Source of the DNA: Bacteroidota bacterium
Lineage (GTDB): Bacteria; Bacteroidota; Bacteroidia; Chitinophagales; LD1
DNA length: 41,823 nt
Direction: 5' to 3'
NCBI GenBank assembly: GCA_947478005.1
Contig: CANJVG010000014.1
Location: 1 to 41,823, forward strand
Position 1 is the first letter of the stretch; each line of letters begins with the position of its first letter. Positions 23,929 to 32,261 of this stretch are shown one piece after another. Position numbers and translations under genes: made by a program. The notes beneath the pieces are model-generated. The model searched no databases and was not told the DNA's origin. It saw only the letters and a program-made list of their open reading frames with translations.

Positions 23929-25342
23929 TATAACGATAAAGCATTTCGCAATCGCTCTTATCCTGCTTTCAGCAGGGGGCTGTAAACTTTTTAAAGAACC
24001 GATACGAACCGAAAATAAAACGGTTCCATCGAGTTACAATACCTCGCTGGATACGACTAATACCGCTCGTGTAATCTGGCGCAACTACTTTACCGACCCT
24101 AATCTGGTGGCGCTGATTGATACTGCCCTGAACAACAATCAGGAGTTAAATATAACCCGTCAGGAAATTGATATTGCCCGCAATGAAGTAAGAGCTAAAA
24201 AGGGCGAATACTTGCCGTTTGGAGGAATAACCGCCAATGGTGGGGCTGACCGTTCCAGTAAATACACTTGGAACGGACAATCTGAGGAAGCCTGGAAAGC
24301 AAGCGGAGAGAAACCAAAATACATTGGCGACTTTATGCTTGGTGTAGCTTTTACCTGGGAGCTCGACATCTGGAAAAAACTGCGCAACGGCAAGAATGCA
24401 GCCGTGGCGCGTTACCTGGCCAGTATGGAAGGCAAAAACTTCATGGTCACCAATCTAATTTCCGAAATTGCCAATTCCTATTATGAATTGATAGCCCTCG
24501 ATAATCAGTTGGATATCATTAAAAGGAACATTGAAATTCAGGAAAGCGCGCTGAACATTGTGAAACAACAAAAGGATGCAGCCAGGGTTACTCAATTAGC
24601 GGTTAACCGTTTTGCTGCGCAGTTGCTCAATACCCGGAATCTTCAGTTTGAAATTCAGCAGCAGATAGTGGAAACCGAAAACAAGATAAACTTCCTTACC
24701 GGTCGTTTTCCTAAACCTGTTGTGCGAAACGATGCTTCGTTTGGCACTACGGTGTTCGATTCTATTGCTGCTGGCATTCCTAGTCAGTTGCTAGAGAACC
24801 GTCCCGATATTCGTCAGGCTGAGCAGGAGCTTATCGCATCCAAACTTGATATAAAAGTAGCCAAGGCCAGCTTCTTCCCCTCTCTGCGCATTTCCGCTTC
24901 GGCAGGTTTTCAGGCCTTTAATCCTGCTGTTTGGTTCAACCCTACTTCTTTACTCTACAATGTATTTGCCGATATCATGGCTCCCCTCATCAACCGCAAT
25001 GCTTTGGTGGCCAACTACAAAAGCTCCCGCAGCAAGCAGATACAGGCAGTATATAAGTACGAGCAAACTGTTTTGAAAGCATTTACCGAAGTGCAGAATC
25101 AGCTTTCAGGCATTGATAATTACTCGAAGAGTTTCACTACTAAATCAGGCGAAGTGGATATCCTTACCCAATCCATCACTATTTCGGATAACCTCTTCAA
25201 ATCGGCAAGGGCTGACTACGGAGAAGTATTGCTGACCCAGCGCGAAGCATTGGAATCGAAAATGGAATTGATTGAAATAAAGAAGAAACAACTCAATGCC
25301 GAGATAAACGTTTACAAGGCATTGGGGGGAGGATGGAGATAG
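23918..25342 (+). CDS. Outer-membrane efflux factor, TolC/NodT family lipoprotein
   Basis: 474 residues. The lipobox LLSAGGC (Cys at about residue 22) indicates an outer-membrane lipoprotein, as in OprM-type factors. Two homologous halves rich in long helices form the trimeric alpha-barrel. Typical signatures are WRNYFTDPNL near residue 50, LDIWKKLRNGKNAA, the repeat-half motif LLENRPDIRQAEQELIASKLD and the coiled-coil ending VLLTQREALESKMELIEIKKK. It completes the tripartite pump. Its start overlaps the pump gene by 11 bases, so translation is coupled. The operon terminates at 25368-25399. Confidence 0.94.
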   Translation: MKHSITIKHFAIALILLSAGGCKLFKEPIRTENKTVPSSYNTSLDTTNTARVIWRNYFTDPNLVALIDTALNNNQELNITRQEIDIARNEVRAKKGEYLPFGGITANGGADRSSKYTWNGQSEEAWKASGEKPKYIGDFMLGVAFTWELDIWKKLRNGKNAAVARYLASMEGKNFMVTNLISEIANSYYELIALDNQLDIIKRNIEIQESALNIVKQQKDAARVTQLAVNRFAAQLLNTRNLQFEIQQQIVETENKINFLTGRFPKPVVRNDASFGTTVFDSIAAGIPSQLLENRPDIRQAEQELIASKLDIKVAKASFFPSLRISASAGFQAFNPAVWFNPTSLLYNVFADIMAPLINRNALVANYKSSRSKQIQAVYKYEQTVLKAFTEVQNQLSGIDNYSKSFTTKSGEVDILTQSITISDNLFKSARADYGEVLLTQREALESKMELIEIKKKQLNAEINVYKALGGGWR

Positions 25343-25367
25343 AAGAGATTTGACAATTTGACAATGA

Positions 25368-25399
25368 AGCAGCCAGTGGAAACATCGGCTGCTTTTTTT
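25368..25399 (+). terminator. Rho-independent terminator of the efflux operon
   Basis: AGCAGCC at 25368-25374 pairs with GGCTGCT at 25387-25393, and a run of seven T follows (25393-25399). It is 25 bases after the operon's last stop. Two direct copies of TTTGACAA (25349-25364) lie between the stop codon and the hairpin. Confidence 0.8.
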
Positions 25400-25503
25400 G
25401 TGCGCTTGATAGTGCTCCAAAGCATCGGAATCACCGGCAAGCTGACTACGCTCAATGCTGTTGGGGAAAACACTAATCACAGAAAAATGTCTTTTTTTAA
25501 CAG

Positions 25504-25776
25504 TTGCTGGGCGAGGCGGGAGGCGTGCTGGGCGACATGGGAGCCGCGCTGGGTGACAAGGGAGGCGTGCCGGAAGACACGGGATGAGCGCTGGATGAAG
25601 AGGGAGCCGTGCTGGACGACACGGCAGCCATGCTGGGTGACACAGGAGGCGCACTGGACAAGGAGGGAGCCGCGCTGGGTGACAGAGGACTCGTGCTGGC
25701 TCTGCCGAGTGCGGTGCTGGTCTTGCCGGGAGGCGCGCTGGGTGCCACGAGATCGATGCTGAGCGAGACGGGATGG
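25504..25776. repeat. GC-rich 21-bp minisatellite, 13 units without indels
   Basis: Thirteen consecutive 21-bp units begin at 25504, 25525, 25546 and so on to 25756; two more degenerate units may extend it to about 25818. The consensus starts GCGCTGGGTGACA and ends GGGAGGC or GGGAGCC. Typical units are about 70% G+C, far above the neighbouring genes, and the plus strand is strongly G-rich. Because 21 is a multiple of three, several frames stay open for long stretches and read as heptapeptide repeats, but none has a convincing start or export signal or extends beyond the array as a gene. The array lies in the 628-bp gap between the efflux operon and the NADH dehydrogenase gene. The rest of the gap, 25820-25960, is AT-rich. 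Confidence 0.92.
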
Positions 25777-25913
25777 ATACTTGATAGGGAGAAATGGGTT
25801 GGCGGGGAGATGTTTTGGATAAAAACAATGATTTTCTTGATGATTGGCGATAATTGGTGGCTTGTCTTTATCTTTCTTCTATTCAATTGCCTAACTCCTT
25901 TTAGTATTGTGTA

Positions 25914-25952
25914 AAGAGTTCTATTCAAACTTTTAAATCTGAACGAACTCTT
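25914..25952. other. Inverted repeat upstream of the NADH dehydrogenase gene
   Basis: AAGAGTTC at 25914-25921 and GAACTCTT at 25945-25952 are exact inverted copies with a 23-base spacer. The position, about 50 bases before the start codon, would suit an operator, but no regulator is known. Confidence 0.3.
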
Positions 25953-25964
25953 GGCTTTTATTAG

Positions 25965-25996
25965 TTGTAATTGTCAGCTACTTATTGCAACATTTG
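25965..25996 (+). promoter_or_regulatory. Candidate promoter giving a near-leaderless ndh transcript
   Basis: TTG at 25965-25967, a 21-base spacer and AACATTTG at 25989-25996 (one mismatch to TAnnTTTG) end four bases before the ATG at 26001. Transcription would then start at or next to the start codon. Confidence 0.4.
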
Positions 25997-26000
25997 CCGC

Positions 26001-27314
26001 ATGTATATAAATGTTCCCGAAGTGAAAGTTCCGCGTATAGTCGTTATCGGTTGTGGCTTTGGTGGATTGGAGTTAGCCAAGCAACTGAGCAAAGCACCAG
26101 TGCAGATTGTCTTGCTCGACAAGAACAATTACCACACGTTTCAGCCATTGCTTTATCAGGTTTCTACAGCTGGCTTGGAAGCTGATTCCATTGCTTATCC
26201 TATTCGCAAGATATTTAAGAGGCAGGCTAATTTTCATTTTAGAATGGGAGAAGTGCAGCAGATTGTTTCCGCAGAAAATAAACTATTGACCAGCATTGGC
26301 GAACTGAAATACGATTACCTGGTTATTGCTACCGGTTCTACCACTAATTATTTCGGCATAAAAGAATTTGAGTAGAATGCCATGCCCATGAAGAGCGTGA
26401 CCGAAGCGCTGAACCTGCGCAGTTTGATTCTTCAGAATTTTGAAAAGGCTTTACTTACCAAGGACATCCATGAACAGGAGGCGCTGATGACTTTTGTGGT
26501 GGTGGGTGGCGGACCTACGGGTGTGGAGTTGGCGGGTGCTTTATGCGAGTTGAAGAAACACGTTTTACCCAACGATTATCCCGAACTCGATTTTAGAAAA
26601 ATGCGGGTGATTTTGATTGAGAACGGTGCACAGCTTTTGTCCGCCATGAACGAAACCAATCGTAAGCGCGCAGTGCTGTATCTCGAAGAATTGGGTTGCG
26701 AGGTTTGGCTGAACACAGGCGTAACAAAATATAACGGCACCGTGGCCGAAACTAAAACCGGCAAGCAGTTGCTTACCTTAGGTTTAATTTGGGCAGCGGG
26801 AATTAAAGGAGTATTGATTGATGGCCTGCATAAAGATTCGGTGAACGCGCCAGGCAGAATTGTAATAGATGAACACTGTAAGGTGAAAGGGCACGAAAAT
26901 ATTTTTGCCATTGGCGATGTGGCTTGCATGGTGCAGGATAAATATCCCAACGGGCATCCGCAGATAGCCCCGGTGGCTATTCAGCAGGGGCAGTTGGTAG
27001 CGAAGGTGATTAAAGCCGCAGGCTCATCTAAAATTGTTGGTCAGGCGACCAACAACGGCCTGGTGAAGCCTTTCGCTTACTTTGATAAAGGCACGATGGC
27101 TACTGTTGGTAGAAACCGTGCGGTGGTGGAGGTTAGTGGCGTTACCTTTGGGCGGTTTCTGGGTTGGCTGGCCTGGATGGGGTTGCACCTGATGTTGTTG
27201 GTGGGTTTCCGCAACCGCGTGACGGTGTTTATTAATTGGGTATGGAGTTACATTAATTATGACCGCAGTATTCGATTAATTATTCGTCCGTTCAATCGGG
27301 TGAAAAAGGATTGA
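26001..27314 (+). pseudogene. ndh: Type II NADH dehydrogenase interrupted by an in-frame TAG
   Basis: Read through, this is a 437-position NDH-2-like flavoprotein, which would pass electrons from NADH to quinone at the inner membrane face without pumping protons. The FAD motif GCGFGG is at residues 17-22, followed by NYHTFQPLLYQVSTAGLE and ATGSTTNYFG. The NAD motif VVVGGGPTGVELAG, the second FAD segment (NIFAIGDVA) and the C-terminal membrane-binding helix (WAWMGLHLMLLVGF) follow. Codon 125 is TAG (26373-26375), in the same frame, between KEFE and NAMPMKSVTEAL; homologues usually have Lys there, so AAG to TAG is the simplest change. The ATG at 26382 could restart translation but would lack the first FAD motif. 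A start at 25971 is possible but less likely. Stop-codon error, recent inactivation or a strain-specific mutation are all possible. Confidence 0.85.
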
Positions 27315-27320
27315 TCCCTC

Positions 27321-27722
27321 TTACCCCCAAAATTTTGCGGCCAATAGATAAGATACCAGCGCCACACTGCCGGTGAGCACCACGCCCCAAAGCATATCGA
27401 CAATAACCACCACGAGCGGCCAGTTTTTGATAGTGGCCATATTGGTGAGGTCATACGTAGCATAACAAAGCAGGCCCAACACAGCGCCTTGCATCAGCGC
27501 AGTTTGCCAGTTGTGTTCGCGAAGAGCGGGCAACACAGCAAAATAGAGAATGCCTACTATATACAATAGATAGAACATAATGGCAGCCGGCCAGTTTACC
27601 TCGGTGGAAAGGATAAAGCCCAGCTTTTCGCGGTAGAAGCTGCGGGCAATCAAGCCTATCCAAAGCATATCAATAGCAAAGAAGATTAGGGTAGTGATGC
27701 CGTAAACGAGGATGGTTTGCAT
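27321..27722 (-). CDS. DUF2177 family membrane protein
   Basis: 133 residues with four predicted membrane helices (about 3-25, 44-66, 72-92 and 105-130). The family features FFAIDMLWIGLIARSFYR in helix 1, GAVLGLLCYATYDLTNMATI in the middle and DMLWGVVLTG near the end match DUF2177. The function of this family is not established. It faces the NADH dehydrogenase gene tail to tail with only six bases between stop codons. It lies 149 bases downstream of the WYL gene, beyond that gene's terminator, so it probably has its own promoter. Confidence 0.85.
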   Translation of the reverse strand: MQTILVYGITTLIFFAIDMLWIGLIARSFYREKLGFILSTEVNWPAAIMFYLLYIVGILYFAVLPALREHNWQTALMQGAVLGLLCYATYDLTNMATIKNWPLVVVIVDMLWGVVLTGSVALVSYLLAAKFWG

Positions 27723-27821
27723 ATGCAGGATTTATAAATAAGTAAACAATTGATGCTACAGAAAGTTTAAAGATAACATAGCCATAGACTTTTTCTGTTT
27801 GTTGACAGGCCGTTACTAAAT

Positions 27822-27844
27822 AAAAAAAGCCGCACAAGTGCGGC
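27822..27844 (-). terminator. Rho-independent terminator of the WYL gene
   Basis: On the minus strand GCCGCAC and GTGCGGC (27829-27844 in plus coordinates) form a tight GC hairpin followed by seven T (27828-27822). It is 27 bases after the stop codon at 27872. Confidence 0.88.
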
Positions 27845-27871
27845 CCTACCTTTGCTGGCGTGTGTGTATGG

Positions 27872-28228
27872 TTAATATTCTTCTGTTCTGGTACTGCCCG
27901 GCACATCCTGAAATTCGTAGACATTAAAGTCGGGACGCGGAATGAAATCTTCCTGTTTCAATTTAATACTGTTGACGCGGTCTAAACGAAACGAACGATA
28001 TTCATTGCGAAGACGACACCAGCCTACCAGACATTTGCGACCGTCTTTATGCACCATAGCCATCGGTTCTACTTCGCGAATAGTAATGCCTTTTTCATGC
28101 GATTCGTGCTCCACCACGGCAACTTTGCAATTATCAACGCAATTGGTGATAGTGCTTAGCATATTCGGAGAATAGTGCATCTGCTTATTTTGGGAAGATG
28201 TACGATAGGGGGAGTATGTTTCGCTCAT
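27872..28228 (-). CDS. Stand-alone WYL-domain protein, probable regulator
   Basis: 118 residues from the ATG at 28228; a GTG at 28249 would add seven residues. The central WYL-like core is visible: ITIREVEPMAMVHKDGRKCL, then VGWCRLRNEYRSFRLDRV and NSIKLKQEDF. In longer proteins this module binds ligands or nucleic acid and controls an attached helix-turn-helix, but here no HTH is present. It might act as a small ligand-responsive partner or have become independent. An inverted repeat and a good promoter lie upstream. It is followed by a strong terminator and is not obviously part of an operon. Confidence 0.8.
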   Translation of the reverse strand: MSETYSPYRTSSQNKQMHYSPNMLSTITNCVDNCKVAVVEHESHEKGITIREVEPMAMVHKDGRKCLVGWCRLRNEYRSFRLDRVNSIKLKQEDFIPRPDFNVYEFQDVPGSTRTEEY

Positions 28229-28248
28229 AATAAATGCTTTTGGGTTCA

Positions 28249-28278
28249 CGAAAATATTCTTTCAAACTCCAATTCCAA
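28249..28278 (-). promoter_or_regulatory. Candidate promoter of the WYL gene
   Basis: On the minus strand TTG, a 19-base spacer and TATTTTCG (plus coordinates 28249-28256) match the Bacteroidota promoter with one mismatch in the -7 element. It ends 20 bases before the start codon. Confidence 0.45.
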
Positions 28279-28305
28279 GTATTTATGGAAGAAAAATTGT
28301 TGCGT

Positions 28306-28349
28306 AGTTTCCGCTAAGACTCAATACAGCAAAGGATTGCGGAAACTAA
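28306..28349. promoter_or_regulatory. 10-bp inverted repeat upstream of the WYL gene
   Basis: TAGTTTCCGC at 28306-28315 and GCGGAAACTA at 28340-28349 are perfect inverted copies with a 24-base spacer. A related half-site, GCGAAAGTTTCC, starts near 28358. They lie between the valS stop and the WYL promoter and could be an operator or the valS 3' hairpin. Confidence 0.45.
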
Positions 28350-28393
28350 AGTATTTGCGAAAGTTTCCCAGTTACAACAGCATTAATTCTTTT

Positions 28394-31009
28394 CTATGTT
28401 AAAGACTTTTCAAGCATTGCTATTTTCGAGAGGGCATCATCGCGCTTTTTCCGTTCGTTATCCAACACATTTGCAGGGGCAGAAGCCACAAACTTTTCAT
28501 TCGAAAGTTTCTTGTCTACAGAAGCAAGGAATCCTTTGGCATACTCCAATTCTTTTAAAAGCTTTTCGCGTTCCTCGGCTGCGTTGGCAACTTCACCGGT
28601 CACTATAGAGAACTTATACCCCTTAGAAATAAAAGTCTTGGCATTCTGAACATCTTCCTTCGAAAATTCCAATTTGCCTAAGCGCGCAAGCTTGATAATT
28701 TTTTCATTAAAAGAACTGAAAACAATCGCATCGTTGCCATTGTAAAAAGCATCCACCGTTTCGGTGTTCTTCTTGTTTGCTTTGGCGCGTATCTCGCGAA
28801 TGTTCGTAATGATTTCGAAGGTAAGTTCCGCTTGTGCAATCAAGGCATCATTTACATTTTCGGCTTTGGGATAATCAGCCACACAAATACTTGCGCCCTC
28901 CGTTCTGTCTTTCAACAGATGCCATATTTCCTCGGTAATGAAAGGCATGATAGGATGCAGGAGTTTCAAAAGAGTTTCGAATAAGGCTACCGTATTATCG
29001 TATGTATACCTGTCAATCGGCTTTTGATAATCAGGCTTGATAAGCTCAAGATACCAGGAGCAGAAATCATCCCAAATTAATTTATACAAAGTCATTAAGG
29101 CCTCGCTTAATCGGAAATCGGTGTAAGATGAATTGAGTTCGAGAATTGTTTTGTTGATTTTGCTTTCGAGCCATTCGATAGCCACTTTGTTATCAGCATT
29201 TTCTCCTTCATAAATGTCCCAGCCTTTCACTAATCGCAAAGCGTTCCAGAGTTTGTTGCTGAAGTTACGACCTTGTTCGCAAAGCTTTTCATCAAACAAA
29301 ATATCATTGCCCGCAGGAGAACAAAGCAACATGCCTAAGCGCACTCCATCGGCACCATACTGCTCAATTAAATCGAGCGGGTCGGGAGAGTTACCAAGAG
29401 ACTTGCTCATCTTTCTGCGCAGCTTATCGCGAACGATACCGGTATAATACACATTCTTGAAAGGCTTCTCTCCTCTCCATTCATAGCCCGCCATTATCAT
29501 TCGCATGACCCAGAAGAACATAATCTCAGGCGCAGTTACTAAATCGTTAGTCGGGTAGTAATAGTTAATGTCTTTGTTGTTCGGGTTTTCGAAACCATCG
29601 AATACGCTGATAGGCCAAAGCCAGGAAGAGAACCAGGTGTCGAGAACATCTTCATCCTGATGGAGTTGTCGGATGTCCGATGTCGGATGTCCGATTTGAA
29701 AAGCAGCTAATGCTTCTTCATGTGTTTTGGCAACAACAAAGTTTCCTTCGCCATCATACCAGGCAGGTATCCGTTGACCCCACCATAGTTGGCGGCTGAT
29801 GCACCAGTCGCGCACATTATCTATCCAGTGTTTGTAAGTGTTCTTTAGCTTTTCGGGATAGAAATGAATGTCGTCATTCATTACATCATTCAGTACCTGT
29901 GGGTTCTTTTCGAAGAACTTCTTCATATCCACAAACCATTGCAAACTCAATCGCGGTTCTATAATAGCATTGGTTCTCTCGCTGCGGCCTACTTTGTTCA
30001 GGTAGTCTTGTTTCTTTATCAGCAATCCATCGGCTTCCAATTTCTCAGCAGCCAACTTTCTGGCCTTGAATCTGTCTTCACCAATAAATATTTGTGCCGC
30101 TTCGGCAATTGTGCCGTCTTCGTTGAAACAATCAATTACGGGCAGGTTATATTTCTTACCAATCTCGTAATCGTTTACATCGTGAGCCGGAGTAATTTTC
30201 AAAGCTCCGGTTCCGAATTCTATATCTACATAATCATCGGCAATTACAGGTACTTCCCGATTTACCAACGGAACAATCACTGTTTTGCCCACCAGATTCT
30301 TGTATCGTTCATCATTTGGGTTTACACACACGGCCACATCGCCCATAATCGTTTCGGGGCGAACAGTGGCTACAGAAATAAACTCATCGCTGCCCTTTAC
30401 CATGTATTTGATAAAGTAAAGCTGACTGTTCTCTTCACTATGCAATACTTCTTCGTTGCTCAGGGTTGTTTTGGCCGAAGGGTCCCAGTTAATCATGCGA
30501 AGTCCGCGGAAGATGAGTCCCTTTTTGTAAAGGTCAATGAACACTTCAATTACGGCTTCGCTTAACTTTTCTTCCATGGTGAAGCGGGTACGCTGCCAAT
30601 CGCAGCTTGCTCCCAGTTTCTTCAACTGATCGAGAATGATGCCCCCGTATTTTTCTTTCCACTCCCAGGCGTATTTCAAAAACTCATCGCGACTTAAATC
30701 GCTTTTTTTGATGCCTCTTTCGCGCAACATCTGCACCACCTTTGCTTCGGTGGCAATGCTGGCGTGGTCAGTTCCCGGCACCCAGCAGGCATTCTTTCCT
30801 TCCATGCGCGCCTTGCGAACCAGTATATCCTGAATCGTATTATTGAGCATGTGCCCCATGTGCAACACCCCCGTAACGTTTGGCGGAGGAATGACAATGG
30901 TAAACGGCTCGCGCTCATCGGGCTCGCTATGAAAAAGATTCAGGTCGAGCCAGTATTTATACCATTTGTCTTCGGTTAGTTTGGGGTCGTATTTGGTTGG
31001 AAGTTCCAT
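28394..31009 (-). CDS. valS: Valine--tRNA ligase
   Basis: Class I synthetase that charges tRNA-Val and edits Thr. From the ATG at 31009 the protein has 871 residues; the frame extends 15 codons upstream, but MELPTKYDPKLTEDKWYKYW is the family N-terminus. The HIGH-type motif is HMGH in PPNVTGVLHMGHMLN, the KMSKS motif is in RRKMSKSLGNS, the CP1 editing domain shows GTGALKITPAHDVNDYEIG, and DVLDTWFSSWLWPISVF is typical. A C-terminal coiled-coil arm ends the protein. Residues 439-447 (IGHPTSDIR), in the variable linker before DEDVLDTWFSS, are encoded by a heptanucleotide repeat. The gene stands alone. Confidence 0.97.
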   Translation of the reverse strand: MELPTKYDPKLTEDKWYKYWLDLNLFHSEPDEREPFTIVIPPPNVTGVLHMGHMLNNTIQDILVRKARMEGKNACWVPGTDHASIATEAKVVQMLRERGIKKSDLSRDEFLKYAWEWKEKYGGIILDQLKKLGASCDWQRTRFTMEEKLSEAVIEVFIDLYKKGLIFRGLRMINWDPSAKTTLSNEEVLHSEENSQLYFIKYMVKGSDEFISVATVRPETIMGDVAVCVNPNDERYKNLVGKTVIVPLVNREVPVIADDYVDIEFGTGALKITPAHDVNDYEIGKKYNLPVIDCFNEDGTIAEAAQIFIGEDRFKARKLAAEKLEADGLLIKKQDYLNKVGRSERTNAIIEPRLSLQWFVDMKKFFEKNPQVLNDVMNDDIHFYPEKLKNTYKHWIDNVRDWCISRQLWWGQRIPAWYDGEGNFVVAKTHEEALAAFQIGHPTSDIRQLHQDEDVLDTWFSSWLWPISVFDGFENPNNKDINYYYPTNDLVTAPEIMFFWVMRMIMAGYEWRGEKPFKNVYYTGIVRDKLRRKMSKSLGNSPDPLDLIEQYGADGVRLGMLLCSPAGNDILFDEKLCEQGRNFSNKLWNALRLVKGWDIYEGENADNKVAIEWLESKINKTILELNSSYTDFRLSEALMTLYKLIWDDFCSWYLELIKPDYQKPIDRYTYDNTVALFETLLKLLHPIMPFITEEIWHLLKDRTEGASICVADYPKAENVNDALIAQAELTFEIITNIREIRAKANKKNTETVDAFYNGNDAIVFSSFNEKIIKLARLGKLEFSKEDVQNAKTFISKGYKFSIVTGEVANAAEEREKLLKELEYAKGFLASVDKKLSNEKFVASAPANVLDNERKKRDDALSKIAMLEKSLT
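29669..29696. repeat. Heptanucleotide tandem repeat inside valS
   Basis: Four 7-bp units: TCGGATG, TCCGATG, TCGGATG and TCCGATT (29669-29696). On the coding strand they are ACATCSG-type units and read in frame as IGHPTSDIR. They are the same motif as in the penicillin acylase gene, 13 kb away. Confidence 0.9.
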
Positions 31010-31070
31010 AGTTGAGTATTGAGTAGCCGGTATTAAGTATGAAGATGAATACAAAAAATCATTTTGTGCG

Positions 31071-31112
31071 AAAATAAAAAGCCCTCTGAGTTATCAGAGG
31101 GCTTTTTATTTT
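31071..31112 (-). terminator. Strong bidirectional-looking terminator
   Basis: A perfect 19-bp stem (31071-31089 with 31094-31112) around a 4-base loop has a GC-rich core, GCCCTCTGA, flanked by A/T tracts. It serves the gene at 31128-32024, 15 bases after its stop. Because of its symmetry it could also act on plus-strand transcripts. Confidence 0.92.
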
Positions 31113-31127
31113 CGTTGTTATTTCCGA

Positions 31128-32024
31128 TTACATCTTTACAAATCTTTTCTTCACACTTTGGTCTTTAGTTTTAATCTCCGCTATATAAATTCCAATCGGG
31201 AGTTCGCTGATGTCTAATGTTTTGTTGGACGCTAAATTTGTCTGGCTAACCAAAGCACCATTTTCATTGTACAAATTCACCTGCTGCACTTCAAATTCAT
31301 TACTTCGAATAAAAAGTTGATTGGAAGCAGGGTTAGGATAGATACTCAACTGTATACTTTCGGCTAAAGAATTAATACCCGTTGGAACGGTCGGCAATTG
31401 TTCGCTGATTACTTTTGTTGCGTTGTAAACCAAGTCACCCACTTCATTACCATTATTATTTGCGTTCATACCTACATAATAGACAGTCAGTGGACCTACA
31501 CCTGTATGCGGAGCAGTCCATTTAAACGTCCATGTCTTTGTAGCTGTTGTTGCATTTTTATGCCCCATGTACTGACGCAAAGTAGAACCTGATGGCTGAT
31601 ATGTACCTATTTTAGTAGTAGTGGTATTTATTACAGCAAGGGTGCCTGCCATATTACCAGGAGTAGGTGCAGCATCAACCACCGTAAGCTCAAAGCCATA
31701 ACGAAATCCAGAACCAGTTCCAGTAACTGTCATATAATAAACACTATCTGCTTGGTAAGTAGTTGTACCTGAAACTACCACGTTTTGTGCACCGGTGCCT
31801 GCCGAAAAAAGTCCCATTTGCAAAGTAAACTTAGTGCTGTCGGCTATCGGGCTACCACTATGGCAGCCTGAATTTGCACAGGTTAAAGAACCGCTGGGAT
31901 CCGGGTCATTAGTATAGCCTGCTGGCGGCTGATTAGGATTAGAACTGAGTTTCATTTGCGAAACAATGAGAACCACAGCAAGAATAAAGATGGAATTAAT
32001 AGTAAGTAAACGTCTGCTTTTCAT
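31128..32024 (-). CDS. Reeler-like (choice-of-anchor V) secreted protein with T9SS sorting domain
   Basis: 298 residues. A signal peptide (INSIFILAVVLIVSQ) is followed by a GYTNDPDPSGSLTCANSGCH segment near residues 36-55, then a beta-sandwich with GFRYGFELTVVD and YMGHK resembling the Reeler-like domain that Bacteroidota annotations call choice-of-anchor V. CANSGCH is a CX4CH arrangement, close to but not the same as the CXXCH haem site. The last 75 or so residues (SIYPNPASNQLFIRS, then LPIGIYIAEIKTKDQSVKKR) form a type A T9SS sorting domain, so it should be exported across the outer membrane. Whether it binds haem is unknown. It has its own promoter and terminator. Confidence 0.85.
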   Translation of the reverse strand: MKSRRLLTINSIFILAVVLIVSQMKLSSNPNQPPAGYTNDPDPSGSLTCANSGCHSGSPIADSTKFTLQMGLFSAGTGAQNVVVSGTTTYQADSVYYMTVTGTGSGFRYGFELTVVDAAPTPGNMAGTLAVINTTTTKIGTYQPSGSTLRQYMGHKNATTATKTWTFKWTAPHTGVGPLTVYYVGMNANNNGNEVGDLVYNATKVISEQLPTVPTGINSLAESIQLSIYPNPASNQLFIRSNEFEVQQVNLYNENGALVSQTNLASNKTLDISELPIGIYIAEIKTKDQSVKKRFVKM

Positions 32025-32051
32025 GTTTTTGGGTTTAAAATTTATTTAGTG

Positions 32052-32059
32052 CAAAAATA
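32052..32059 (-). promoter_or_regulatory. -7 element of the Reeler-like gene promoter
   Basis: TATTTTTG on the minus strand, 27 bases upstream of the start codon, matches TAnnTTTG exactly. I found no convincing -33 TTG at the usual distance. The rest of the 295-bp divergent gap, 32060-32319, holds no gene that I can see. Confidence 0.4.
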
Positions 32060-32261
32060 CAAGATAGATACTGGGGACTGTGTGGCTTAATACAATGTAA
32101 ATCAGACGTAGGCCCCTATCTTCTTTTTGAGAATCGTAGTCGTTTAAAGGTTAATTTCATATAAAACCGACTATTCAGTAGCTTACTTTCAGTTTACCAA
32201 AAAATATTTTATCCAACAGTATGTTTCTTCGATAATGCAGAATTTATGAAAGAGCCTCACC

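Noticed and set aside
25497-25928. Long minus-strand Pro/Ser-rich frame over the 21-bp array
   Set aside because: Open only because the units are a multiple of three and GC-rich; the plus strand is open in parallel and neither continues into a real domain.
29864-30565. 233-codon plus-strand frame inside valS
   Set aside because: Antisense shadow of a highly conserved gene; no recognisable protein features.
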